Below, piece after piece: positions 8,056 through 17,376 of a stretch of DNA of 64,000 nucleotides. The notes beneath the pieces were generated by a model. The model was not told the origin of the DNA and did no database searches. It saw only the letters and a list, made by a program, of their open reading frames with translations. Position numbers and translations under genes: made by a program. The stretch comes from Sulfuritalea sp. Lineage in GTDB: Bacteria; Pseudomonadota; Gammaproteobacteria; Burkholderiales; Rhodocyclaceae. Numbering within the stretch: the first letter of the stretch is position 1; each line of letters starts with the position of its first letter. The DNA lies in assembly GCA_030680805.1 (NCBI GenBank), contig JAUXUK010000070.1, positions 110,362 to 174,361 of the forward strand. Reading direction: 5' to 3'.

Positions 8056-9111
8056 ATGAACACCCGGCGAGATTTTCTCAAGGGTGTCCTCGCGAGCGGG
8101 GTGGCGGCCACGGCATGCGCCGCGGCTGTACCGGCCCTCGCCAGGGAAACCCGGCCACGGCCGCCCGAAGCACTGGGGCTGCTCTACGACGCGACGCTGT
8201 GCGTCGGCTGCAAGGCCTGTGTCGCGGCCTGCAAGGAAGCCAACAACAATCCTCCCGAGTTTTCCACGGTGGATCATTTGTGGGATACGCCGCTGGATAC
8301 CTCCGGCTATACCTTCAACCTGATCAAGATGTACCGCAATGGCACCATGGAGGCAAAGGATCAGGAAGTGAACGGCTACGCGTTCATGAAGACCTCCTGC
8401 ATGCATTGCGGCGACCCGTCATGCGTTTCGGCCTGTCCGGTATCGGCCATGATCAAGGATCCGGTCAATGGCGTGGTCAGTTACAACCCGGACAAGTGCA
8501 TCGGCTGCCGCTACTGCGTCGCTGCCTGCCCCTTCGGCATTCCGAAGTACCAGTATGACTCGCCGACGGGACGCATTGGCAAGTGCGAGCTGTGCCGCCA
8601 CCGCCACAAGGACGGCCACTACTCGGCCTGCGCCGAAGTCTGCCCGACCGGCGCCACGCTGTTCGGCAAGACCTCGGTCCTGCTCGAAGAGGCCAAGCGG
8701 CGGCTGGCGATGAAGCCGGGCGAGATGAACCGCTTCCCGCGCGGCCATCTGCGCCATGCACAGGAGAAGGCCTTGCAGGGCAAGCCCGACGGCAAGGGCG
8801 TGATGATGCGCGCCGGCTGGCGCGACGAGCCGGATCAGAGCTACGAAACGCAGGCCGGCAAGTACCTGCAGCACGTCTATGGCGAGAAGGAGTACGGCGG
8901 CACGCAGGTGCTCAAGCTCTCCGGCGTCAATTTCGCGAAGGTCGGCATGCCCGATCTGCCGCCGGATGCGGCGGCGGCCATGTCTGAAACCATCCAGCAC
9001 ACGCTGTACGGCAACCTGATCATGCCGTTCGCCGTACTGGGCGCGATGACCTGGGTCGCCAAGCGCAACGTCAAGCCAGACGACGAGTCGTCGGACAAGG
9101 AGGGGAACTGA
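8056..9111 (+). CDS. hybA: hydrogenase 2 iron-sulfur protein HybA, Tat exported
   Basis: A 351-residue periplasmic ferredoxin-like subunit that passes electrons from HybO to the membrane protein HybB. The start is the ATG at 8056, two bases after the hybO stop. A Tat signal (RRDFLKG at residues 4-10) is followed by four cysteine groups: CVGCKACVAAC, CMHCGDPSCVSAC, CIGCRYCVAAC and CELC...CAEVC, typical of four [4Fe-4S] clusters. Near the C-terminus a hydrophobic helix (LIMPFAVLGAMTW) is the membrane anchor seen in HybA. The order hybO-hybA-hybB-hybC is that of E. coli hydrogenase 2. Confidence 0.94.
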   Translation: MNTRRDFLKGVLASGVAATACAAAVPALARETRPRPPEALGLLYDATLCVGCKACVAACKEANNNPPEFSTVDHLWDTPLDTSGYTFNLIKMYRNGTMEAKDQEVNGYAFMKTSCMHCGDPSCVSACPVSAMIKDPVNGVVSYNPDKCIGCRYCVAACPFGIPKYQYDSPTGRIGKCELCRHRHKDGHYSACAEVCPTGATLFGKTSVLLEEAKRRLAMKPGEMNRFPRGHLRHAQEKALQGKPDGKGVMMRAGWRDEPDQSYETQAGKYLQHVYGEKEYGGTQVLKLSGVNFAKVGMPDLPPDAAAAMSETIQHTLYGNLIMPFAVLGAMTWVAKRNVKPDDESSDKEGN

Positions 9112-9113
9112 TC

Positions 9114-10274
9114 ATGGCCAATAACCAACATGCGGCGCCCGCGCCGGTCGGCGGCAGCCTGGTCAATATCGTAACCCTGAGTTGCGCCGTGCTTATCGCG
9201 CTGATGGTGGCGATACTGGCGGTGCGCTTCCTGTTCGGCCTCGGTGCCGTGACCGCGCTGAATGACGGCTACCCATGGGGCATCTGGATCGCGGTCGACG
9301 TCGTGATTGGGTCGGCCTTCGCCTGCGGCGGCTTTTCGGTGGCGATGCTGGTCTACATCTTCAACAAGGGCGAATACCACCCGCTGGTGCGGCCGGCGCT
9401 GCTGGCCAGCCTGTTCGGCTATACGCTGGCCGGCGCCGGGGTCATCTTCGACCTCGGGCGCTGGTGGAACGTGTGGAACATGTACTGGCCGTGGTCGATC
9501 AACCCGAACTCGGTGATGTTCGAGGTCGCGGTGTGCATCACACTCTACATCGTGGTGATGTGGATCGAGTTTTCGCCGGTGGTTCTCGAAAAACTCGGCA
9601 AGGAGGAAGCACGACGCAAGGTCGGCCGGGCGATGTTCTTCGTCATCGCGCTCGGTACCGTGCTGCCGATGATGCACCAGTCCTCGCTGGGGACCCTGCT
9701 GGTGGTATTGGGCGGGCAGGTCCATCCGCTGTGGCAAACGCCGGTGCTGCCGCTGCTCTACCTGTTGTCCGCGATCTTCATGGGCTATGCGGTGGTGCTG
9801 TTCGAGTCCTGCGTGGCGTCTTCTGCCTACCGGCGCAAGATCGAGATGCACATGCTGACGCCGATGGCGAAGATCATGCTGGGCATTCTCGCGGTGTTCA
9901 TCGTGGTCAGGATTGGCGACGTGGTGGTGCGCGGTGCATTACCCAAGGCCTTCGTGCCATCGATCGAGGCGCTGATGTTCTGGCTGGAGATGGCCTGTTT
10001 CATCGCCCCCCTGATCCTCATCGGCGCCGAGTCCAACCGGCGCAACCCGGCCAAGTTGTTCCTCGCGGGCATCCTGCTCATGCTGGGCGGCGCGCTGATG
10101 CGGCTGTCCGGCTTCCTGATCGGCTATGAAACCGGCGGCGACTTCACCTACTTCCCGACCCTGGCCGAGGTTCTCGTCACCGCAGGCATGTTCGCCATCG
10201 AAGTTCTCGGTTACATCATCATCACCCGTCGCTTCCCGGTGCTTCCCCGGGAAGATGTGCAGGCCGCTCACTAA
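9114..10274 (+). CDS. hybB: hydrogenase 2 integral membrane subunit HybB (NrfD family)
   Basis: HybB is the NrfD/PsrC-family membrane subunit that hands electrons to the quinone pool. The 386-residue sequence has about ten hydrophobic segments with short loops, starting with VTLSCAVLIALMVAILAV and including the conserved NDGYPWGIWIA region. The gene has a strong ribosome binding site (GGAGGGGAACTGATC) and follows hybA after two bases. A group 1c hydrogenase with HybA and HybB can in principle couple to proton movement and run reversibly; here it most likely reduces ubiquinone or menaquinone. Confidence 0.94.
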   Translation: MANNQHAAPAPVGGSLVNIVTLSCAVLIALMVAILAVRFLFGLGAVTALNDGYPWGIWIAVDVVIGSAFACGGFSVAMLVYIFNKGEYHPLVRPALLASLFGYTLAGAGVIFDLGRWWNVWNMYWPWSINPNSVMFEVAVCITLYIVVMWIEFSPVVLEKLGKEEARRKVGRAMFFVIALGTVLPMMHQSSLGTLLVVLGGQVHPLWQTPVLPLLYLLSAIFMGYAVVLFESCVASSAYRRKIEMHMLTPMAKIMLGILAVFIVVRIGDVVVRGALPKAFVPSIEALMFWLEMACFIAPLILIGAESNRRNPAKLFLAGILLMLGGALMRLSGFLIGYETGGDFTYFPTLAEVLVTAGMFAIEVLGYIIITRRFPVLPREDVQAAH

Positions 10275-10294
10275 GATAAGGATGGAGACAGAAA

Positions 10295-12001
10295 ATGTCC
10301 AAGCGCATAACAATTGATCCGATCACCCGTATCGAAGGCCACCTGCGTATCGACGTCGATGTGGATGGCGGCCGCGTCAAGAAGGCCTGGTCCTCGGGCC
10401 AGATGTGGCGTGGCGTTGAACTGATCCTGCTCGGTCGCGATCCGCGCGACGCCTGGGCCATCACCCAGCGCATCTGCGGCGTGTGCACCACGGTGCATGC
10501 CATCACCTCGGTGCGGGCCGTGGAAAACGCGCTGAAGATGGAAATCCCGCTCAATGCCCAGTACATCCGCAACCTGATCATCCTGGCGCACTCGGTGCAT
10601 GACTTCATCGTGCATTTCTACCATTTGTCCGCACTCGACTGGGTCGATGTCACGTCTGCGTTGAAGGCGGATCCGAACAAGACCGCGGCGCTGGGCGAGA
10701 GCCTGTCGTCCTGGCATCTGAACAGCAAACACGAGATGAAGCGCGTGCATGATCGCCTGAAGCATTTCGTCAATGGCGGCCAGCTCGGCATTTTCACCAA
10801 CGGCTACTGGGGTCATCCGGCGATGAAGCTGTCGCCCGAAGTGAATCTGCTCGCCGTGGCGCATTACCTGCAGGCGCTGGAAGTGCAGCGCAAGGCGAAC
10901 AAGATCGTTTCGATCCTCGGCGCCAAGACGCCGCACATCCAGAACGTTGCTGTCGGCGGCGTTGCCAATCCGCTGGCCACAGACTCTCAGGCCGTGCTGA
11001 CGGTCGAGCGCCTGATGGCGATCAAAGGCTTCATCGACGAATTGTCCGACTTCGTCAAGAACGTCTATCTGATCGACGTCGCCGCGGTTGGGGCCTTCTA
11101 TGCCGACTGGACCAAGGTCGGCAAGGGCGTCACCAACTACCTGTCGGTACCGGACATTCCGCTGGATACCAAGGGTACGCAGTTTGCCTTCCCCGGCGGC
11201 TTTGTCGAGGGCGGCAACCTCGCCGGCCAGAAGCAGATCAAGACCTTTAACGACGAGTACTGGATGAAGGGTGTCGAGGAGTCGGTCAAGCATTCCTGGT
11301 ACAACTACGACAAGGCTGGTCCTCTGCACCCCTACAAAGGCCAGACAGCGCCGAACTACACCGACTTCAAGGAAGACGCCAAATATTCCTGGATGAAGTC
11401 GCCGACCTTCTACGGCAAAGTGGCGCAAGTCGGACCTCTGGCTCGTGTCATCAACGGCCTGGCCGCCGGCCATGCACCGACCACCAAGTACGCCACGGCG
11501 GCGCTCGATACGGTGTCGGCACTGGCCAAGACCAAGGTCGGGCTGGATGCCATGCATTCGACCATCGGCCGCCATGCCGCCCGGGCGATTTCCTGCTGCG
11601 TCAACGTCGATATGCTGGCGGACCAGTGGTCCCTGCTGCTCGGCAACATGGCGAAGGGCGATCTGACGACCTTCAACAAGCCGGTGTTCCCCAAGGACGA
11701 AGTCATGGGCGTCGGCTTCCACGAGGCTCCACGCGGTGCGCTGTCGCACTGGGTGGTGATCGACAACGGCAAGATCAAGAACTACCAGTGCGTGGTGCCC
11801 TCGACCTGGAATGCCTGTCCGCGCAACGACAAGGACGAGCCGGGACCTTACGAGGCTTCGCTGGTCGATACGCCGATCGCCGATGCCGAGAAGCCGCTGG
11901 AGGTGTTGCGCACCATCCACTCCTTCGACCCGTGCATCGCCTGCGCCATCCACCTGACCGACAAGGACAGCGACACCGCGATTACTGTCAAGGCGGTTTA
12001 A
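10295..12001 (+). CDS. hybC: [NiFe] hydrogenase large subunit HybC
   Basis: Catalytic subunit that splits H2 at the NiFe(CN)2CO site. It has 568 residues. The N-terminal L1 motif RICGVC supplies Cys61 and Cys64, and the C-terminal L2 motif DPCIAC supplies Cys547 and Cys550. The chain continues 15 residues past His553 (extension beginning LTDKDSD), which is the peptide removed by the protease HybD after nickel insertion. Val63 and Leu111 occupy the gas-channel positions of standard hydrogenases, unlike HoxC in this island. The protein lacks its own export signal and would travel to the periplasm with HybO. It sits 20 bases after hybB. Confidence 0.96.
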   Translation: MSKRITIDPITRIEGHLRIDVDVDGGRVKKAWSSGQMWRGVELILLGRDPRDAWAITQRICGVCTTVHAITSVRAVENALKMEIPLNAQYIRNLIILAHSVHDFIVHFYHLSALDWVDVTSALKADPNKTAALGESLSSWHLNSKHEMKRVHDRLKHFVNGGQLGIFTNGYWGHPAMKLSPEVNLLAVAHYLQALEVQRKANKIVSILGAKTPHIQNVAVGGVANPLATDSQAVLTVERLMAIKGFIDELSDFVKNVYLIDVAAVGAFYADWTKVGKGVTNYLSVPDIPLDTKGTQFAFPGGFVEGGNLAGQKQIKTFNDEYWMKGVEESVKHSWYNYDKAGPLHPYKGQTAPNYTDFKEDAKYSWMKSPTFYGKVAQVGPLARVINGLAAGHAPTTKYATAALDTVSALAKTKVGLDAMHSTIGRHAARAISCCVNVDMLADQWSLLLGNMAKGDLTTFNKPVFPKDEVMGVGFHEAPRGALSHWVVIDNGKIKNYQCVVPSTWNACPRNDKDEPGPYEASLVDTPIADAEKPLEVLRTIHSFDPCIACAIHLTDKDSDTAITVKAV

Positions 12002-12015
12002 CAGCGCGTAACATA

Positions 12016-12041
12016 TGAGGGCCGGCGGGTGCCGGCCCTCT
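12016..12041 (+). terminator. strong hairpin between hybC and hybD
   Basis: GAGGGCCGGC, loop GGGT, then GCCGGCCCTC forms a stem of ten base pairs directly after hybC. Only a weak TTC follows, so this is more likely a partial terminator or an mRNA-stabilising hairpin that lowers expression of the maturation genes relative to the structural genes. Confidence 0.6.
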
Positions 12042-12060
12042 TCATTACTGGTCTCCATTC

Positions 12061-12552
12061 ATGCGTGCAGTCGTTCTCGGCATCGGCAACACCATCCTCA
12101 CTGACGAGGCTGCCGGAGTGCGCGCGGTCGAGGCGCTGGAGCGGGGCTGGAAACTGCCGGAGAATGTGCTGGCCATCGACGGCGGCACCTCGGGCATGGA
12201 GATGATCGAGGATCTTTCCAACCTGGATTTCCTGATCGTCCTCGATGTGGTCAAGACCGGCGCCGCGCCAGGTACCGTGGTGAAGATCGCCGGTGACGAG
12301 ATACCTGTTTTTTTTCGCAAGAAATTGTCGCCGCATCAGATAGCACTGCCGGACGTACTTGCCAGCCTCGAATTGCTCGATGCCATGCCCAAGGAAATCG
12401 TGGTGCTGGGCGTCGAACTGATTTCGCTTGAACTGGGCATGGAAATGACGCCGACGGTCGCGGAAAAGGTGCCGGTGCTGGCCGCCATGGCCGCGGCCGA
12501 ACTTGCGTCCCGCGGCTATGAACTCGAAGCGCTGACGGCACCGGTTGCTTGA
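12061..12552 (+). CDS. hybD: hydrogenase maturation endopeptidase HybD
   Basis: HybD cleaves the C-terminal peptide of the large subunit HybC after nickel has been inserted. The 163-residue length fits. The nickel-binding residues known from E. coli HybD (Glu16, Asp62, His93) are present as Glu16 (GNTILTDE), Asp62 (IVLD) and His92 (LSPHQ). Start ATG 12061 gives MRAVVLGIGNTI, the usual beginning. It follows hybC after a hairpin and precedes hypC by one base. The substrate is inferred from the 15-residue tail of the adjacent hybC; HoxC needs no cleavage. Confidence 0.94.
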   Translation: MRAVVLGIGNTILTDEAAGVRAVEALERGWKLPENVLAIDGGTSGMEMIEDLSNLDFLIVLDVVKTGAAPGTVVKIAGDEIPVFFRKKLSPHQIALPDVLASLELLDAMPKEIVVLGVELISLELGMEMTPTVAEKVPVLAAMAAAELASRGYELEALTAPVA

Positions 12553-12553
12553 C

Positions 12554-12817
12554 ATGTGCCTCGCTGCGCCCTCCCGTGTCATTGAAGTCCGCGACGGCAC
12601 GGCGATTACCGAGTGCTTTGGACAAACGCGTGAAGTCAGCCTGCTGCTGCTGACCGAAGAGGTCATGGTCGGTGACTACCTGCTGATCCAGGCCGGCGGC
12701 TTTGCTTTCGAACTGATCGAGTCGGAACGTGCCGAAGAAGCCTTGGCGCTGATGGAAGAACTCATGCAGCAGGGTGGCGATGCCCGTAGTTGGGGCGACA
12801 GTCCCGAGGCGACATGA
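12554..12817 (+). CDS. hypC: hydrogenase maturation chaperone HypC/HybG (first copy)
   Basis: An 87-residue HypC-family chaperone that, with HypD, carries the Fe(CN)2CO unit to the large subunit. It starts MCLAAPS; after removal of Met the Cys is N-terminal, as required. ATG at 12554 follows the hybD stop by one base; an upstream TTG at 12545 is rejected because it would hide the cysteine. The position between hybD and hybE corresponds to hybG of the E. coli hyb operon. A second, distinct hypC lies at 17377. Its end overlaps hybE in an ATGA. Confidence 0.92.
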   Translation: MCLAAPSRVIEVRDGTAITECFGQTREVSLLLLTEEVMVGDYLLIQAGGFAFELIESERAEEALALMEELMQQGGDARSWGDSPEAT

Positions 12818-13305
12818 ATTTCCGTATCCACGACGTCAGCCCGGCCGACGCGGTCGAGGAGGCGTTCTTCCGGATACAGCGGGACCAGATGTGCGACGTG
12901 CCGATTCTCAACCCCGCGCTTTCCGTGGAAGCCATCGATTTCCAGCGCTGGCAGGGGCATTGGCTGGGCATCGTGGTCACGCCGTGGTGCATGAGCATGC
13001 TTCTGGTGCCCGGCAGCAGCGAAAACTGGGTCTCCACGGGAGAAAACAAGCGCCGCTTCGTCAGATTTCCAGCGGGGGACTTTGCCTTTCTAGGCAGCGA
13101 GGAAGCCGAGCTCGGCGAGTACCAGAGCTGCCCCCTGTTTTCGCCGATGGGCAAGTTCTCGACGCAGTCAGAGGCAACGATGACGGCGCGCGCCTCGATG
13201 ATCGCCTTGCTCACGGTGCCGCAAGCCCAAGCCGACAAAGCCAAGGCGGAGAAGTCGGCGGACGCACCCTCACTTTCGCGCCGCCGCTTTCTTGCTTTGC
13301 GCTAA
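12814..13305 (+). CDS. hybE: hydrogenase assembly chaperone HybE/HupJ family
   Basis: A 163-residue member of the HybE/HupJ/HoxT family, which assists assembly or export control of the small subunit. Recognisable features are the N-terminal helix with EEAFFRIQRDQM, the segment VTPWCMSMLLVPG, and the FPAGDFAF and CPLFSPM motifs. The last residues (SRRRFLALR) resemble a rubredoxin-free end with a basic tail. Start at 12814 overlaps the hypC stop in ATGA, so translation is coupled. HybE checks that the Tat substrate HybO is mature in E. coli; a similar role is expected here. Confidence 0.9.
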   Translation: MNFRIHDVSPADAVEEAFFRIQRDQMCDVPILNPALSVEAIDFQRWQGHWLGIVVTPWCMSMLLVPGSSENWVSTGENKRRFVRFPAGDFAFLGSEEAELGEYQSCPLFSPMGKFSTQSEATMTARASMIALLTVPQAQADKAKAEKSADAPSLSRRRFLALR

Positions 13306-13346
13306 GCTGTGGCTTTTCGTGGTTCCGCTGGTCACAAGGGGTGAAT

Positions 13347-13742
13347 ATGTCCACTATCTCTGAGTTCAACAGTGCGTCAAACGCCGAGACCGATCGCGAG
13401 CACGAGGTTCAGATCGGCTTGCTGCAGGCTTTGTGTGGTGCTGCCGCAGAAAATCGCGATGCGGCCTCGGTCGCTGAAATCCTTGACCAGTTGATCGCCT
13501 ACAGCGAGGCGCATTTCATGTCCGAAGAATTGCTGATGCGGCTCAAGAGCTATGACGACTACGAGGATCACGTCGATGACCACATCCACATGCTGGATGT
13601 GCTGCGCGAGATCGCCACTGACCATTCGGGCGGCAACTCGGCACTGGTCTCCGACAAGGCCGCCGGGGTACTCAAGTTCATCACCAATCACATCGACACG
13701 CGCGACAGGCGTTTTGCCGACTATGTGCGCAATGGGTTGTAA
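13347..13742 (+). CDS. bacteriohemerythrin
   Basis: A 131-residue hemerythrin-like O2-binding protein. All seven expected diiron ligands are present with correct spacing: His19, His56, Glu60, His75, His79, His115 and Asp120 (DREH, HFMSEE, HVDDH, HIDTRD). The usual N-terminal tryptophan segment is absent, so the protein is slightly short. Start ATG 13347 follows AAGGGG; an in-frame GTG at 13341 is possible. It lies between hybE and hypA, 41 bases after the first and six before the second, inside the maturation operon. Oxygen scavenging or sensing to protect hydrogenase assembly is a reasonable inference, not shown. Confidence 0.88.
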   Translation: MSTISEFNSASNAETDREHEVQIGLLQALCGAAAENRDAASVAEILDQLIAYSEAHFMSEELLMRLKSYDDYEDHVDDHIHMLDVLREIATDHSGGNSALVSDKAAGVLKFITNHIDTRDRRFADYVRNGL

Positions 13743-13748
13743 GCTTCG

Positions 13749-14090
13749 ATGCACGAAATGTCGCTCGCCGAAGGTGTGCTGCAGTTGATCGAGGATGCGG
13801 CGCGCGACCAGGAGTTCGTGAAAGTTACCACGGTCTGGCTGGAAATCGGCCAGCTTTCCGGGGTTGAGGTCGAGGCGATGAAGTTCTGCTTCGACGCCGT
13901 GACGCGCGACAGTGTTGCCGACGGCGCGCGGCTTGAGATCATTGCCCTGCCGGGAACTGGCTGGTGCATGGCGTGCTCGAAGACGGTACCCATGGCCGAA
14001 GTCTTCGGCGAATGCCCGCAATGTGGCGGCTACCAGATGCAGGTGACCGGCGGCACCGAGATGCGGGTCAAGGAACTGGAAGTAGCCTAG
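13749..14090 (+). CDS. hypA: hydrogenase nickel insertion protein HypA
   Basis: HypA (HybF) is a nickel metallochaperone that works with the GTPase HypB to deliver Ni to the large subunit. It has 113 residues, the standard size. The N-terminal MHE motif gives the Ni-binding His2, and a zinc site is formed by CMAC and CPQC (around residues 75-98). It starts six bases after the hemerythrin stop and ends nine bases before hypB. Confidence 0.95.
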   Translation: MHEMSLAEGVLQLIEDAARDQEFVKVTTVWLEIGQLSGVEVEAMKFCFDAVTRDSVADGARLEIIALPGTGWCMACSKTVPMAEVFGECPQCGGYQMQVTGGTEMRVKELEVA

Positions 14091-14099
14091 GAGAAGAGC

Positions 14100-15053
14100 A
14101 TGTGTACGACTTGCGGTTGCGGTGCCGGTGAGGTGAAAATCGATGGCGAACACGCTCATCACGAACATGACCATGTGCATGCCGACGGCACCACCCACAG
14201 CCATGATCACGATCATGCAGCGGGCGAAGCCCACGATCACGTTCACGAAAACCCGCATACCCACCAGCACAGTCATCGCTATGCCCCCGCGCATTCGCAT
14301 GCCCCCGGCGTCAGCCAGAAACGCATGGTGCAGATCGAGCAGGACATCCTGTCGAAGAACAATGCCTATGCCGCCGAAAACCGGCAGCGCCTGGCGGAGC
14401 GCGGCATTTTTGCGCTGAACCTGGTATCGAGCCCCGGCTCGGGCAAGACCACGCTGCTGTGCAAGACCATCGAGATGCTCAAGGGCAAGGAACTCGTGAC
14501 GGTCATCGAAGGCGACCAGCAAACCAGCCAGGATGCCGAACGCATTCGCGCCACCGGCGCCCCGGCCATCCAGATCAACACCGGCAAGGGCTGCCATCTC
14601 GACGCGCACATGGTCGGGCATGCCATGGGCAAGCTGGAATTGCCCGAGGATTCGTTGCTGATGATCGAGAACGTCGGCAATCTGGTCTGCCCGGCGGCGT
14701 TTGACCTCGGCGAAGCGCACAAGGTGGTGATCCTTTCCGTCACCGAAGGCGAGGACAAGCCAATCAAGTATCCCGACATGTTTCGCGCCGCAACCCTGAT
14801 GCTGATGAACAAATGCGATCTGCTGCCCTACCTGAGTTTCAAGGTCGACGCCGCTATCGAATTCGCCCGCCGCGTCAATCCCGGCATCGAGGTGATCGAA
14901 GTGTCGGCCACCACGGGGCAGGGCATGGCTGCCTGGCTGGCTTGGCTGGAAAAGGGTGCGGCTGCAGCCGCGGCCAACAAACTCGCCACCGTGAATGCGC
15001 TGAAGCGGCGCATTGCGGAGCTGGAAGCGCGCCTGCTGCAAGAAGATTTGTGA
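14100..15053 (+). CDS. hypB: hydrogenase nickel incorporation GTPase HypB
   Basis: HypB hydrolyses GTP to drive nickel transfer. The 317-residue protein starts with MCTTCGCG, the high-affinity nickel site, followed by a long histidine/aspartate-rich stretch (about residues 17-70; [15 protein letters not shown] and similar) that can store nickel. The GTPase domain shows SSPGSGKTT (G1), EGDQQT, the ENVGNLVCP metal-binding region and NKCD (G4). It follows hypA after nine bases with a GGAGAAG ribosome binding site. The large His-rich part suggests nickel storage in addition to delivery. Confidence 0.95.
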   Translation: MCTTCGCGAGEVKIDGEHAHHEHDHVHADGTTHSHDHDHAAGEAHDHVHENPHTHQHSHRYAPAHSHAPGVSQKRMVQIEQDILSKNNAYAAENRQRLAERGIFALNLVSSPGSGKTTLLCKTIEMLKGKELVTVIEGDQQTSQDAERIRATGAPAIQINTGKGCHLDAHMVGHAMGKLELPEDSLLMIENVGNLVCPAAFDLGEAHKVVILSVTEGEDKPIKYPDMFRAATLMLMNKCDLLPYLSFKVDAAIEFARRVNPGIEVIEVSATTGQGMAAWLAWLEKGAAAAAANKLATVNALKRRIAELEARLLQEDL

Positions 15054-15064
15054 CGCCGGCAGCA

Positions 15065-17374
15065 ATGACGGTCGCCTCCCGCATTCGTGTCACCGGCATC
15101 GTCCAGGGGGTCGGTTTCCGGCCTTTTGTCTGGCGCCTGGCGCGCGAACTCGAGATCGCCGGCTGGGTGCGCAATGACCCCGACGGCGTCGAGATCTCGG
15201 CGGAGGGCGAAGCGGCCCGGGTGGGGTCGCTGATCGAGCGTCTCCGTCTCGAAGCACCGCCGCTGGCACGTATTGATACGGTGTCCGCCGCGGATGCCCG
15301 GTCCGAGGGCGCCAGTGGTTTCGCCATCGTCGATAGTGCGCGCAGCCACGCCCATCGCACCGCGATCGGCCCTGATGTCGGCGTCTGCGACGATTGCCTC
15401 GATGAATTGTTCGATCCCGCCGGACGTCGCTGGCGTCATGCCTTCATCACCTGCACCCACTGCGGGCCGCGCTATACCGTGACGCGCGGCCTGCCCTATG
15501 ACCGGCCGCAAACCAGCCTTGCGCCGTTTCCTCTGTGCGGTCCTTGCGCCATCGAGTACAGGGAGCCCGCGAACCGGCGCTTCCATGCCGAAACCACCTG
15601 CTGCCCCGCTTGCGGCCCGCGCTTGAGTTTGTGCGATGTCAAAGGCGTCGCGCTGGACGGTGATCCGATTGCGGTGACGCTGAAGCGCCTGCAAGACGGC
15701 GCCATCGTCGCCATCAAGGGGCTCGGCGGCTTTCACCTTGCTTGCGACGCCCGCAACGGCGCGGCGGTGGCGCGCCTGCGCGCGCGGAAGGATCGTGAGG
15801 CCAAGCCCTTTGCCGTGATGCTGGCGAATCTCGCCAGCCTTGCGACACATGCCACGGTGACCGATGCCGAGGCGGCCTTGTTGCAGGGTCGCGAGCGGCC
15901 GGTGGTGCTGTTGCCGCGTCACGAGGGCAATGATGCCGTCCTCGCCGGCGTGGCGCCCGGGCTGGATACCCTGGGCGTCATGCTGCCGACCACGCCCATT
16001 CACTACCTGCTGTTTCACGAGGCGGCCGCACGACCGGAAGGGACGGCGTGGTTGCAGGCGGCGCAGGGCATGGTGCTGGTGATGACCAGCGCCAACCCGG
16101 GCGGCGAGCCCATCGTGCGTACCGATGACGAGGCCGCCGAGCGACTTGGCGGCATCGCCGACCTGATCCTTGGTCACGACCGCGACATCGTTGCCCGCTG
16201 CGACGACAGCGTGATGCGCGTGGTGGCCGGAGCGCCGCATTTCATCCGGCGCAGTCGCGGCTATTCACCCGGTGCGATCCGCCTGCCGCGTGGCGGGCCG
16301 TCGGTGCTGGCCTTCGGCGCACACCTCAAGAATACCGTTTGCGTCACGCGCGACGCCGAGGCGTTTGTCTCGGCGCATGTCGGCGACCTGGATACCGCGG
16401 AAACCTGCGGCTTTCTCGATGAGACCGTTGCCCGCCTGCTGGACCTGCTCGATGTGCGCCCCGATATCGTCGCCCACGACATGCATCCGGACACCTACAG
16501 CACCCGTGCCGCGAACGAGTTTGCCGCGCGCCTGGGCTTGCCGCTGGTGGCGGTGCAGCATCATCACGCCCACATCGCCGCCGTCTGTGCCGAGCAGGGC
16601 GTGTGCGAACCGGTACTTGGAGTGGCGCTGGACGGCGTCGGTTTCGGCAGCGATGGCGCGGCCTGGGGCGGTGAGCTTCTGCGTGTCGATGGCGCGCGTT
16701 TCGAGCGGCTCGGTCACTTGCGGCCGCTGCCGCTGCCCGGTGGCGATCGCGCCGCGCGCGAACCGTGGCGCATGGGCGCCGCCGTGCTGCACGAAGCGGG
16801 TCGCGTCAGCGAGATCGTCGAACGTTTTCGCGAGCCGGCGGCCGTTACCGTCGCATTGATGCTCGGACGCGATCTGAACTGCCCGCGCACCTCCAGCATG
16901 GGCCGCGTCTTCGACGCCGCGGCGGGCCTGCTCGGCCTGTGTTCGCGGCAGCAGTTCGAGGCGCAGGCGGCGATGAAGCTGGAACAAACGGCGCGCCGCC
17001 ATGTCGCGGCTCACGGCTGGCCGGGAACTACTGAATCAAACTGGGTCATCGGGTCGGTCGGCGGCGCGAGCCAGCTCGATCTGCTGCCCGCGCTGGTCAC
17101 TCTGACCGAGGCAGATTCGGGCGACGCGGCGGCGGCGCGGTTCCATGCAGTCCTGGTCGCGGCACTGGGCGAGTGGATTGCCTTGGCAGCAGCGGAGCAG
17201 GGTATCAAGACCGTAGCCTGGAGCGGCGGTTGTTTTTTCAACGACCTGCTGTCGACCGGCCTGCTCGACAATCTGACGCGGCGGGGTCTCAATGTCCGGC
17301 GGCCACGCCAGAGCTCACCGGGCGATGCCGGCATCAGCCTCGGGCAGGCCTGGGTCGCGCTACAAGGAAACTGA
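15065..17374 (+). CDS. hypF: carbamoyltransferase HypF
   Basis: HypF makes the cyanide ligands of the NiFe site: it turns carbamoyl phosphate into a carbamoyl adenylate and transfers it to HypE. The 769-residue protein has the full order of domains: acylphosphatase (GIVQGVGFRPFVWRLA near residue 12), zinc fingers (CDDCLDE, CTHCG, CGPCAIE, CCPACG), a YrdC-like adenylation domain, and a Kae1-like domain with HHHAHIAAV and DGVGFGSDG. The start ATG 15065 gives MTVASRIRVTG, consistent with the family; earlier codons in the frame overlap hypB. Confidence 0.96.
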   Translation: MTVASRIRVTGIVQGVGFRPFVWRLARELEIAGWVRNDPDGVEISAEGEAARVGSLIERLRLEAPPLARIDTVSAADARSEGASGFAIVDSARSHAHRTAIGPDVGVCDDCLDELFDPAGRRWRHAFITCTHCGPRYTVTRGLPYDRPQTSLAPFPLCGPCAIEYREPANRRFHAETTCCPACGPRLSLCDVKGVALDGDPIAVTLKRLQDGAIVAIKGLGGFHLACDARNGAAVARLRARKDREAKPFAVMLANLASLATHATVTDAEAALLQGRERPVVLLPRHEGNDAVLAGVAPGLDTLGVMLPTTPIHYLLFHEAAARPEGTAWLQAAQGMVLVMTSANPGGEPIVRTDDEAAERLGGIADLILGHDRDIVARCDDSVMRVVAGAPHFIRRSRGYSPGAIRLPRGGPSVLAFGAHLKNTVCVTRDAEAFVSAHVGDLDTAETCGFLDETVARLLDLLDVRPDIVAHDMHPDTYSTRAANEFAARLGLPLVAVQHHHAHIAAVCAEQGVCEPVLGVALDGVGFGSDGAAWGGELLRVDGARFERLGHLRPLPLPGGDRAAREPWRMGAAVLHEAGRVSEIVERFREPAAVTVALMLGRDLNCPRTSSMGRVFDAAAGLLGLCSRQQFEAQAAMKLEQTARRHVAAHGWPGTTESNWVIGSVGGASQLDLLPALVTLTEADSGDAAAARFHAVLVAALGEWIALAAAEQGIKTVAWSGGCFFNDLLSTGLLDNLTRRGLNVRRPRQSSPGDAGISLGQAWVALQGN

Positions 17375-17376
17375 AC

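Noticed and set aside
12016..12041. Reading the hairpin after hybC as the end of the operon
   Set aside because: No T run follows, and hybD, which processes HybC, starts 20 bases later on the same strand.
14150..14300. CAT/CAC-rich direct repeats in hypB, at first resembling a tandem repeat array
   Set aside because: They are simply codons of the histidine-rich nickel-binding region of HypB.
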